In this document: in pieces, positions 28,728 to 36,616 of the stretch
Layout: each line of letters starts with the position of its first letter
How positions within the stretch are numbered: the stretch's first letter is position 1
From: Brucepastera parasyntrophica
GTDB lineage: Bacteria; Spirochaetota; Spirochaetia; Treponematales; Treponemataceae
Assembly: GCF_022376835.1 (NCBI RefSeq)
Contig: NZ_CP084606.1
Location: 372,001 to 436,000, forward strand
Length of the DNA stretch: 64,000 nucleotides
Direction of reading: 5' to 3'
Notes under the pieces: generated by a model
The model's input: the letters and a program-made list of their open reading frames with translations, nothing else
Databases searched by the model: none
Told to the model about the DNA's origin: nothing
Translations under genes and position numbers: made by a program

Positions 28728-30116
28728 ATGGGATTGCATGAAAGAATGCAGGAATCGCCTTATGACGATCTTTTCGACAAAAAATCGGCGGAACGTCCGC
28801 TTGGCAGGTTCAAATTACCTGAAAACGAGTCCGATCCTGCTGAAATTTATCAGTTGGTCAGGGATGAACTGATGCTTGACGGAAACGCCAGGCAGAATCT
28901 GGCGACATTTTGCCAGACATGGGCTGATCCCGAAGTGCGTCATCTTATGGATGACTGTATCGATAAAAACATGATCGACAAAGATGAGTATCCGCAAACC
29001 GCTGAAGTGGAAGCACGCTGTGTGAACATTATAGCGGACCTCTGGCATGCCCATGAGTCAAAAAATGCGGTAGGGACATCGACAACCGGTTCTTCGGAAG
29101 CGGCCATGCTGGGAGGCATGGCAATGAAATGGCGCTGGCGGGAGGCGCGCAAAAAAGCGGGGAAGGATACGGACAAACCGAATATGGTCTGCGGTCCGGT
29201 CCAGGTTTGCTGGCATAAATTTGCCCGGTATTGGGATGTTGAACTCAGGGAAATTCCCATGGACAGGAGCCGGTATATCATGAATGCGGAGGAAGTGCTG
29301 AAACGCTGTGACGAAAATACTATCGGCGTCGTTGTAACTCTTGGTATAACTTTTACCGGTCAGTATGAGCCGGTAAAGGAAATAGCGGAAGCCCTCGACA
29401 GACTTCAAAAGGAAAAAGGCTGGGACATTCCCATCCATGTTGACGGAGCGTCCGGAGGTTTTCTTGCTCCGTTCTGCGCGCCGGCCCTTGAATGGGATTT
29501 CAGGGTTCCCCGGGTAAAGTCGATAAATGCTTCAGGACATAAATTCGGGCTTGCGCCGCTCGGCTGCGGCTGGGTTGTATGGAGTGAAAAAAAAGATATT
29601 CCCGAAGACCTTGTGTTCTATGTGAATTACCTCGGCGGCAATATGCCTACTTTCGCCATTAATTTTTCCCGGCCCGGCGGGCAGATTATAGCCCAGTATT
29701 ATAATTTTATCCGGTTCGGCCGCGACGGTTACCGGAAAATCCAGGATGGATGCTATAATGCGGGAAAGTTTCTTGTCAGAGGCCTCGAACAATTCGGGTT
29801 TTTCGAGTTTCTGTATACTCCGGATGAAAAAAAGGGAATTCCGGCAGTCACATGGAAACTGAAGGACAATGCCAATCTGCCTTTTACTCTTTTTGATCTT
29901 TCCGATAAGCTCCGTGAACGGGGATGGCTGGTTCCCGCCTATACCCTGCCCGCCCACTGTGACAATATCGCGGTGCAGCGTGTACTTGTAAAGCATGGTG
30001 CAAGTACCGATCTTATGGAACTGCTTCTTGAGGACATGAAACGCGCGGTCAGCGCTCTGGAATCGTATCCGCCTTCTCCAAGAAAAGATGCCAGAGGCAG
30101 CTTTAATCATTCATAA
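28728..30116 (+). CDS. gadB: Glutamate decarboxylase GadB
   Basis: A 462-aa PLP enzyme of the group II decarboxylase family. It has the N-terminal [20 protein letters not shown] region, [18 protein letters not shown], the [13 protein letters not shown] segment with the cofactor-binding Asp, and [17 protein letters not shown] with the Schiff-base Lys. It turns glutamate into GABA with consumption of a proton. Length and motifs match bacterial and plant GadB. AAGGAG lies 8 nt before the ATG. The antiporter gadC follows 11 nt later, giving the standard acid-resistance pair. The predicted role is intracellular pH control, which is an inference from the pair. Confidence 0.93.
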   Translation: MGLHERMQESPYDDLFDKKSAERPLGRFKLPENESDPAEIYQLVRDELMLDGNARQNLATFCQTWADPEVRHLMDDCIDKNMIDKDEYPQTAEVEARCVNIIADLWHAHESKNAVGTSTTGSSEAAMLGGMAMKWRWREARKKAGKDTDKPNMVCGPVQVCWHKFARYWDVELREIPMDRSRYIMNAEEVLKRCDENTIGVVVTLGITFTGQYEPVKEIAEALDRLQKEKGWDIPIHVDGASGGFLAPFCAPALEWDFRVPRVKSINASGHKFGLAPLGCGWVVWSEKKDIPEDLVFYVNYLGGNMPTFAINFSRPGGQIIAQYYNFIRFGRDGYRKIQDGCYNAGKFLVRGLEQFGFFEFLYTPDEKKGIPAVTWKLKDNANLPFTLFDLSDKLRERGWLVPAYTLPAHCDNIAVQRVLVKHGASTDLMELLLEDMKRAVSALESYPPSPRKDARGSFNHS

Positions 30117-30127
30117 GGGAGACTGTT

Positions 30128-31594
30128 ATGGAAAAGAAAACAAAATCCTCAAAGGTTTCTACCACATCGCTCGCCTTTATGACCGCCGCCGGAATTATCA
30201 GCCTGCGCGGATTACCCATGATGGCAGCAGAAGAAATGACAATGTTTTTTTACATTGCCTTTGCGACTATTCTCTTTCTGATTCCCGCATCCCTCGTTTC
30301 CGCAGAGCTGGGAAGCGCGTACGCAGGAAAGAGTGGCGGCGTATATGATTGGGTCAGCGGAGCGTTCGGAAAGAATTTCGGTTTTTGCGCCATCTGGCTC
30401 CAGTGGATACAGAATGTGGTATGGTACCCCACTGTATTGGCATTTGCGGCCAGCGCAGTCGCATACGGAATCGGAAAGCCGGAGCTTGCCGGGAACGGAG
30501 TATATACCGGTCTGTTTATTATTGTTTTTTACTGGCTGGCGACATTTATTGCCTTCGCCGGAACAAAAATACTGTCCAAGGTAACCAGCTGGGGCTTTCT
30601 TGTGGGGACTATCCTGCCGGGAGCTGTGGTTATTATTCTTGCCCTTGTCTGGCTGATCCTGAAAAAGCCTGTGGGGTTTGAGGATATGGGAACAGCAGAG
30701 AATGCCGTTACGGTAATCAGAAACGGACACCCGTCGCTCCGCTGGTTACCTTCAGTGAGTAATATGAGCAATCTGTCTTTTCTTGCCGGGATTATTTTAT
30801 TGTTTGCCGGTGTTGAGGTTCAGGCCGTCCATGCTTCTGAAATGGAAAATCCGAGAAAACAGTATCCGGCGGCAGTTTTTCTTGCGGCAGTTATAGTCTT
30901 TGCACTGTTTACATTCGGATCGCTCGCGATTTCCATTGTTGTCCGCTCTTCCCATATCCAGATTGAATCGGGATTAATGCAGGCGCTTGATGTCATGCTT
31001 AGGGCAATAAATATGAAATGGGCCATCAGTATTCTGGCCGTTTGTATAGCCTTCGGAACGCTCGGCGGCGTTATGTCCTGGATTACCGGGCCGAGTCACG
31101 GATTGCTCCAGACAGCAAAGGACGGTCTTTTACCGGAAAAGATGACCGCTACAAATAAGAATGGAGCGCCTTTTATTATTTTAATAATACAGGGACTTAT
31201 TGTGACAGTACTCGCCTGTCTGTATTTTATCCTGAAGGATGTAAATGTGGCTTTCTTTCTTCTGTCAGCGCTTACCGCGGCCGTATATATAGTCATGTAT
31301 TTGCTGATGTATGCCGCGGCAATCCGGTTAAGGATATCGAAGCCTGATATGGAAAGACCGTATAAGGTCCCCGGAGGGATGACAGGAATGTGGCTGGTTG
31401 CAGGAATCGGTTTTCTTGCCGCCCTGTTTGTCTTTATTGTTGCATTCTTTCCGCCTTCACAGCTGCCTATCGGGAACCCGGCGTTCTATGTATGTATTGT
31501 CGCCGCAGGAACGATAGTGTTTACGGGCTTTCCGTTTGTGCTTGAAAGGGTACGGAGAAAAAAAATATCCGGTACCGGTAATCCGGCTCAGTAA
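30128..31594 (+). CDS. gadC: Glutamate/GABA antiporter GadC-like (APC family)
   Basis: A 488-aa inner-membrane transporter with about 12 hydrophobic spans. The opening segment FMTAAGIISLRGLPMMAAEE is the GadC/YjeM-type version of the APC TM1 region. SAELGSAYAGKSGGVYDWV and the ITGPSHGLLQTAKDGLLP loop follow. GadC imports glutamate in exchange for GABA made by GadB. Direct linkage to gadB supports this substrate over other amino acids. GGGAG lies 7 nt before the ATG. No C-plug can be judged from sequence alone. Confidence 0.85.
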   Translation: MEKKTKSSKVSTTSLAFMTAAGIISLRGLPMMAAEEMTMFFYIAFATILFLIPASLVSAELGSAYAGKSGGVYDWVSGAFGKNFGFCAIWLQWIQNVVWYPTVLAFAASAVAYGIGKPELAGNGVYTGLFIIVFYWLATFIAFAGTKILSKVTSWGFLVGTILPGAVVIILALVWLILKKPVGFEDMGTAENAVTVIRNGHPSLRWLPSVSNMSNLSFLAGIILLFAGVEVQAVHASEMENPRKQYPAAVFLAAVIVFALFTFGSLAISIVVRSSHIQIESGLMQALDVMLRAINMKWAISILAVCIAFGTLGGVMSWITGPSHGLLQTAKDGLLPEKMTATNKNGAPFIILIIQGLIVTVLACLYFILKDVNVAFFLLSALTAAVYIVMYLLMYAAAIRLRISKPDMERPYKVPGGMTGMWLVAGIGFLAALFVFIVAFFPPSQLPIGNPAFYVCIVAAGTIVFTGFPFVLERVRRKKISGTGNPAQ

Positions 31595-31674
31595 AAAAGG
31601 ACTTTGAGTTTCAGGCCAGGGGGATAAGCAGCAAATTACTATTTTATTGAAGCTGTCCTCTTTCCTGAATTAAC

Positions 31675-31717
31675 CTGCAGGAATATCGGCCCAAACTGCG
31701 GCAGGATATTCCTGCAG
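31675..31717. repeat. 13-bp perfect inverted repeat in a convergent gap
   Basis: Arms 31675-31687 and 31705-31717 (CTGCAGGAATATC and its complement), with a 17-nt loop, between convergent gadC and the outer-membrane-protein gene. No T run follows. It may act as a processing or termination hairpin for both. Confidence 0.7.
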
Positions 31718-31760
31718 TGACCGGAAAATAGTTTCAAAATGCGCCTGCACCTGAAATACT

Positions 31761-33158
31761 TTACCAATACATTTCAAGCTTGATATACACGCCATGAATT
31801 TCATATAGCAGGTCGGCAGGATCCGTACCTTTCTGTTTATATTTTATGACCGCGCCTTTGAGATTTTCAAGCAGGTAGTTCATGGCAATTCCCTGATTGT
31901 GTGCATATCCGAGAACCAATCTGCAGGTCGGAAAAAATTTTATTCCCGCATAGATTTCATATCCGAAATTGTCACGGAAGGAAAAAGTATGGTCATATCC
32001 GTTTCCGTCCTCCGCAATGAAATCAGGATTTGTTTCCCACCGGGCATCAGCAAGGGTTCCGGCGACAAATCCCGCTCCGATAAAATATATGTTACTGAAA
32101 GTAAGTTTGCCGTCTATAGATGCCCCGAACAGGGAAATCGGATCGCGGTAAATATGATTGATATGTGTATAGGAAAATCCCAGATTCAAATCTGCGGATA
32201 TGGTGTCCCCTGAATACCTTACGCCTGTTCCCAGCCCGGTCCGGAAGGTTTCCCTCATGTCGGTGGTAACATTGCCCGGATAATTTCCTACTGAATTGGC
32301 TGAAACATCGGTATTTTTTTCATAATACGCAAAACCTATTCCGAGAGGTATACGTAAATCCGGAGAGATATCTATACCGAGACCGGCAGATAAAGCCGCG
32401 TTGTGTCCCGTATTGAAACCTCCTGCGTTCAGTATATAGATACCTTCCGCGGAAAGCTTTCCGAAAGGAAGCTCAAGCTCCGCAAGATTCACGGACGCGA
32501 CAATCATGGGAGCATATTCGCCGTCTATATCATCCCCATGCATTTTGCCCGGTTCTATATCATCATCATACAGTTTCTGAACCGCTTCATTCAGCCGGTA
32601 ATTTGTAGCGAGCATTATTGAAAGAGTCTGTGTTTCTGACATCGGATAAACAGCCTGTAAATCTATAGTAAAATTAGTACTGGTTTCCATTTTTCCCGTA
32701 ACCGATTCCATTTTGTAACCCGATACATTCTGATATCCCATCGCCGCTATATTGTATCTTCCGGCCCTGATAAAAAAATCAACAGGCAAATCAAAATTCA
32801 GGGCCCGAAAAATATTTATCTTTCCATAGATGGTATCAACAGATATCTGAAAGTCCTGTTTGTCTACATAGATAAGCTGTAACGGAAGATAGGGCGCGCC
32901 GGGTCTGCTTTTCATCGTCGCATTAAAAAAAACTTCAAAAGGCGAAAAAGGTGTAAACAGTATGCCAAAATTGGATTCCAGATAATATCCGTTTTTTCTG
33001 TCATCATAGACACCGTCAGGAGCCCCGGGGATACTCTGCTCTTTGCCGGCTATTCCCATGGTTGCTATTCCCGTAACATTGCCGGTCAGACGTATTTCAG
33101 CATTTAATGCCGCTAAAACAGAAAACAAAACACATAACAGCGTAATTTTTTTTATCAT
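31761..33158 (-). CDS. Outer-membrane beta-barrel protein, hypothetical
   Basis: A 465-aa exported protein. The signal peptide covers residues 1-20 (LLCVLFSVLAALNA). The mature part is composed of alternating hydrophobic/polar strands rich in Gly, Tyr, Phe and Asn (FSNIYFIGAGFVAGTLADARW, YEIYAGIKFFPTCRLVLGYA). It ends in KLEMYW, the aromatic C-terminal residue typical of proteins assembled by BamA. GGAGG precedes the ATG. TATAAT at 33181-33186 upstream may be its -10. I cannot name the family; a porin-like or adhesin role is possible. Confidence 0.65.
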   Translation of the reverse strand: MIKKITLLCVLFSVLAALNAEIRLTGNVTGIATMGIAGKEQSIPGAPDGVYDDRKNGYYLESNFGILFTPFSPFEVFFNATMKSRPGAPYLPLQLIYVDKQDFQISVDTIYGKINIFRALNFDLPVDFFIRAGRYNIAAMGYQNVSGYKMESVTGKMETSTNFTIDLQAVYPMSETQTLSIMLATNYRLNEAVQKLYDDDIEPGKMHGDDIDGEYAPMIVASVNLAELELPFGKLSAEGIYILNAGGFNTGHNAALSAGLGIDISPDLRIPLGIGFAYYEKNTDVSANSVGNYPGNVTTDMRETFRTGLGTGVRYSGDTISADLNLGFSYTHINHIYRDPISLFGASIDGKLTFSNIYFIGAGFVAGTLADARWETNPDFIAEDGNGYDHTFSFRDNFGYEIYAGIKFFPTCRLVLGYAHNQGIAMNYLLENLKGAVIKYKQKGTDPADLLYEIHGVYIKLEMYW

Positions 33159-33379
33159 ATTATTTTCCTCCTTCCTTTAAATTATAATATTTTATTATGC
33201 AACTAGCTCTGCCGGTATTTTGTAATGTTATTTTGCCGGTTTCCATAATTCCAAATAAAATATGACAACTTTTCACTTTTACATATTGAGGGACAATAAA
33301 GGCAGTGTACCAGTTTCTGCAGGCTGCGGTTACGGAAACATTCCGGTACCGGTTTTAACCGGTATAGCGCCGAAAAAAA

Positions 33380-34336
33380 AATCCAACCCACGCGCTCGCA
33401 CGGAGCGCGACATAGTTTTTTGCGTGGAGAGGCGTCAGATGATGAGTTTCAATCCACGCGCTCGCACGGAGCGCGACGCGGAGACCGGAACAGTGGAGAC
33501 CGGAACAGTGGAGTTTCAATCCACGCGCTCGCACGGAGCGCGACTCTATGTAAATGATTTTTTTACAGCCGATATGCTGTTTCAATCCACGCGCTCGCAC
33601 GGAGCGCGACCAGATCCATTTTTCACGGTCGTGGCAATGGATGAGGTTTCAATCCACGCGCTCGCACGGAGCGCGACTGGCTTCCCTGGCAAGGTCCTGC
33701 TGTTTTTTTACTGTTTCAATCCACGCGCTCGCACGGAGCGCGACGTAATAGGAGCCGCCGGGGCGCTTCCTGGGTTTGTTTCAATCCACGCGCTCGCACG
33801 GAGCGCGACACAGGAAGCACAAATCTTGAACGGTCAATTGCGTTTCAATCCACGCGCTCGCACGGAGCGCGACATATTACCCTGCCGGAAGAATGGTGCT
33901 ATTCCAGGTTTCAATCCACGCGCTCGCACGGAGCGCGACGTTTTCCCGTTTTCTTATCGACAACAAGTTTTTTGTTTCAATCCACGCGCTCGCACGGAGC
34001 GCGACTACATACAGGCAATCCGGTTTTATACTGGCGATGTTTCAATCCACGCGCTCGCACGGAGCGCGACTTTACCACCCGTTTCATGGTCTACTCCTTT
34101 TTTGGTTTCAATCCACGCGCTCGCACGGAGCGCGACACAGGCAAGCGCATAGTCAATGTCTGTTTATTTTGTTTCAATCCACGCGCTCGCACGGAGCGCG
34201 ACCTTCATGAGCCTCGCGTCGATAAATTGTGTAATCATGTTTCAATCCACGCGCTCGCACGGAGCGCGACGCCCATGCCGTATGAATCGGTTCCGGGCTT
34301 AATAGTTTCAATCCACGCGCTCGCACGGAGCGCGAC
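33380..34336 (-). CRISPR. Type I-C CRISPR array, 15 repeats and 14 spacers
   Basis: The 32-nt repeat has palindromic arms CGCGCTC/GAGCGCG and, read on the minus strand, ends in GCGTGGATTGAAAC, the usual I-C 3' handle. Repeats begin at 33380, 33446, 33513, 33579, 33646, 33713, 33778, 33842, 33908, 33974, 34039, 34105, 34171, 34239 and 34305. Spacers are 32-36 nt. Fourteen repeats are identical. The one at 33380-33411 differs at four bases in its handle end and marks the old, leader-distal end. The leader side is therefore at 34336, next to cas2, and transcription is leftward, the same as the cas genes. One spacer (33478-33512) contains a 15-nt tandem duplication. Confidence 0.97.
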
Positions 34337-34466
34337 TCACCTCGTATTATATCCTTATTACATAAGAAGTTAAAGCCCCGAAATTGCGAAACGGAATAAA
34401 ATTTCCGGAAATGTAATTATTTTTCCTCCCCTCAATTATCAAAGATCTTATCCTGTAAGGAAATGC
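34337..34466 (-). promoter_or_regulatory. CRISPR leader with array promoter
   Basis: An AT-rich leader between the cas terminator and the first repeat. On the minus strand a perfect TATAAT (34346-34351) stands 9 nt from the first repeat. A weak TTTAAC lies 17 nt further upstream. Transcription should start 2-3 nt before the repeat. Confidence 0.6.
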
Positions 34467-34512
34467 AAAAAACGCGAACATCCCGGTATTTTCTGTATCT
34501 CTGACGTTCGCG
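34467..34512 (-). terminator. Terminator of the cas operon
   Basis: Minus strand: CGCGAAC (34506-34512), 26-nt loop, GTTCGCG (34473-34479), then six T (34467-34472). It lies 54 nt after the cas2 stop and separates the cas transcript from the array promoter. Confidence 0.6.
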
Positions 34513-34565
34513 ATTCCGAAATCCTGTTTACGGAAACTTTCTGAGAAAAAACATTGTAATGCAAG

Positions 34566-34856
34566 CTAGATAATCAGAGGACTGTCGACATCATATCCAG
34601 GCTTTGCACCAATATGCTCAACCCGGCGTTTATAATTCGCGCCGAGATAATAATAACGCAGACTGTCTGTTTTGCCGTCAATAATTGCTTCGAGCCTGTT
34701 TTTCAACTGTACCCACTGAGCCGGATCAACAACACATTCAAACACCGAATACTGTACCCGCTGGCCGTAATTGGTGCAGGCCTTCGCCACATGTCGCAGC
34801 CGTTTCGCTCCGCCCGGACTCGTAACCATCACATCATAGCTCACAAGAACCATCAT
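34566..34856 (-). CDS. cas2: CRISPR-associated endonuclease Cas2
   Basis: A 96-aa protein with the ferredoxin-like core and the N-terminal VLVSYDV strand bearing the conserved Asp. QRVQYSVFECVV follows in the middle, as in type I-C Cas2. With Cas1 it forms the integrase that inserts new spacers at the leader end. It is the last cas gene, 6 nt after cas1, and precedes the array leader. Length and motifs are normal. Confidence 0.95.
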   Translation of the reverse strand: MMVLVSYDVMVTSPGGAKRLRHVAKACTNYGQRVQYSVFECVVDPAQWVQLKNRLEAIIDGKTDSLRYYYLGANYKRRVEHIGAKPGYDVDSPLII

Positions 34857-34862
34857 CGTCCG

Positions 34863-35894
34863 CTACCTCCAGAAAAACGGCGGATATCCGTCGATATCAC
34901 CACGGATATGCCGGGCAAGCAAATTTGCCTGAACAAAAAACAGGAGTCCGATTTTGACAGTTTCCTCGATATACGGATGCAGAACTTCATCCTGTTTACG
35001 GTTCTGATATTCGGTGAGGACGGTTCTGCGTGCGCTGTCACTCATAGTCACCGCGCCATTCGCCGCCCGGCTGAAATCCTTTTTCCCAAGCTGACGACGG
35101 TTAATCAGTGATAATACCAGCCGGTCTGCAATTACCGGGCGAAACTCTTCCATCATGTCAAGTGCCAGCCCCGGCCGTCCCGGACGGTCACGGTGAAGAA
35201 AACCAACGGACGGGTCAAGCCCTACCGTTTCCAGCGCCGAACGCACATCATGGGTAAGAAGAGTATACACAAATGAAAGCAGGGCATTTACCTCATCCAA
35301 GGGAGGCCTCCGGCTTCTTCCGGTAAAAGCAAAATCATTCTTCTGGTCAATAATCAGATGATTAAACACCCTGAAATATTCCGCACCGGCATGGCCCTCA
35401 AAACCCCGTACCTCATCTGCATGTTTCGCGGAGGCGACCTGGTTCAGTATGCGTCCGATATGTTTGGACGCCGACTTCAACGCCTCCGCATCGGTCTTTT
35501 CTCCGTGATCGCGGGCAGTTCTGTTCAGCACTATACGACTATTGGCAAGTTTTCCGCTCACCATATTTGAAGCAATCGCCTTTGTCGCTTCAGCATCATC
35601 CGCCATCCGGTATTGCTGCCGGCGCAAAAGCACATTGCCGCTCACCGGCCCTCTGACTGAGGCCAGGAACTTTCCGTATTCGGTCAGGAATGAAATTGAC
35701 ACATCCCGTTCCGCACAGAACCCGAGAAGATATGGCGAACAAAGCACATTCCCAAAACAGACAATTCCGCCAATGGTGTGAATAGGCAATTGCAGGACTT
35801 TCTCCCGTTCCCGTTCGACAATCACCGTCTCACCATCCCGATGCAGGTACGAACCCTGGGAACTCACGTACAAGGTATTAAGCAGCTTCCTCAT
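34863..35894 (-). CDS. cas1: CRISPR-associated integrase Cas1, subtype I-C
   Basis: A 343-aa protein with N-terminal beta-sandwich (LLNTLYVSSQGSYLHRDGET) and helical catalytic domain. The metal-binding residues are found in the GFEGHAGAEYFRVF region (Glu), GFLHRDRPGRPGLALDMMEEFRP (His and Asp, given in part: GFLHRDRPGRP, LALDMMEEF). The NSRIVLNR and VNALLSFVYTLL segments are typical. It catalyses spacer integration together with Cas2, with Cas4 trimming PAM-containing prespacers in this subtype. It overlaps cas4 by 4 nt. Confidence 0.95.
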   Translation of the reverse strand: MRKLLNTLYVSSQGSYLHRDGETVIVEREREKVLQLPIHTIGGIVCFGNVLCSPYLLGFCAERDVSISFLTEYGKFLASVRGPVSGNVLLRRQQYRMADDAEATKAIASNMVSGKLANSRIVLNRTARDHGEKTDAEALKSASKHIGRILNQVASAKHADEVRGFEGHAGAEYFRVFNHLIIDQKNDFAFTGRSRRPPLDEVNALLSFVYTLLTHDVRSALETVGLDPSVGFLHRDRPGRPGLALDMMEEFRPVIADRLVLSLINRRQLGKKDFSRAANGAVTMSDSARRTVLTEYQNRKQDEVLHPYIEETVKIGLLFFVQANLLARHIRGDIDGYPPFFWR

Positions 35895-36604
35895 TCTTCA
35901 CTCCCGTATTCATCATCAATTTCATTAGCGGGCTCTTCGGGCTCTTCACATAATCTGTCTACATACCGAAGCTGTGCGCTGATATACCGGGAAACTTTTT
36001 TTCCGCCTGAACCCGCGTTCTGAGGCATACAAAGATCATACAGGGAACAGCTGTCACATTTTTTCTTTTCATATCGCGCTGAAGGAGTACGTCCGGATTC
36101 CCTCAGCTCCCTGATTCGTCCGATGAGGGCGTCGGTTTTCTCCCGCAAAGTACAATCGAGCGTCACATCCCGGCGTCGGTGTTCCTGCAGATAATAGAGC
36201 TGTCCTGACTCAACCGGAACCCCAAACATTTCCTCAAGGCACAACGCCTGGGCGCAGAGCTGGGCGCGGTCAACATCGCTCTCCTTTTTCCGCCCTCGCT
36301 TGAACTCCACCGGAGACACCTTCCGTACCGCACCGACCTCGTCAAACCATATTTCCACCAGATCACACTTTCCTGTCAACCCATACTCCAGAGAACGCAC
36401 AGCCATTCCGTATTCTTGACGGAACAACCTCCGCGATTCGTGGTGTTCAACATCGACCCGTTCATGCAGCACCTGTCCCTCGGCGGTAAAAAGGTTCTCC
36501 TCCCAGAGCTGTTCGAGATGAACGAGGGCATACCGCCGTTCACAATAAGTAACATGGGAAACAGCGGAAATAGGTATCAGATCATCTTCAGAATACATCT
36601 GCAT
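35891..36604 (-). CDS. cas4: CRISPR-associated exonuclease Cas4
   Basis: A 237-aa RecB-family nuclease with iron-sulfur Cys. One Cys lies near the N-terminus in VTYCERRYALVH. Three lie near the C-terminus in CDSCSLYDLC (about residues 190-200). Nuclease residues occur in GKCDLVEIW and SPVEFKRGR. In type I-C, Cas4 works with Cas1 to process prespacers and select the PAM. It begins 12 nt after cas3 ends and overlaps cas1 by 4 nt. Confidence 0.92.
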   Translation of the reverse strand: MQMYSEDDLIPISAVSHVTYCERRYALVHLEQLWEENLFTAEGQVLHERVDVEHHESRRLFRQEYGMAVRSLEYGLTGKCDLVEIWFDEVGAVRKVSPVEFKRGRKKESDVDRAQLCAQALCLEEMFGVPVESGQLYYLQEHRRRDVTLDCTLREKTDALIGRIRELRESGRTPSARYEKKKCDSCSLYDLCMPQNAGSGGKKVSRYISAQLRYVDRLCEEPEEPANEIDDEYGSEE

Positions 36605-36616
36605 GGCTCTCCATTA

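Noticed and set aside
33262-34373. Long open frames across the array encoding repeated FNPRARTERD or SIHALARSAT units
   Set aside because: They are translations of the CRISPR repeats and spacers, not genes.
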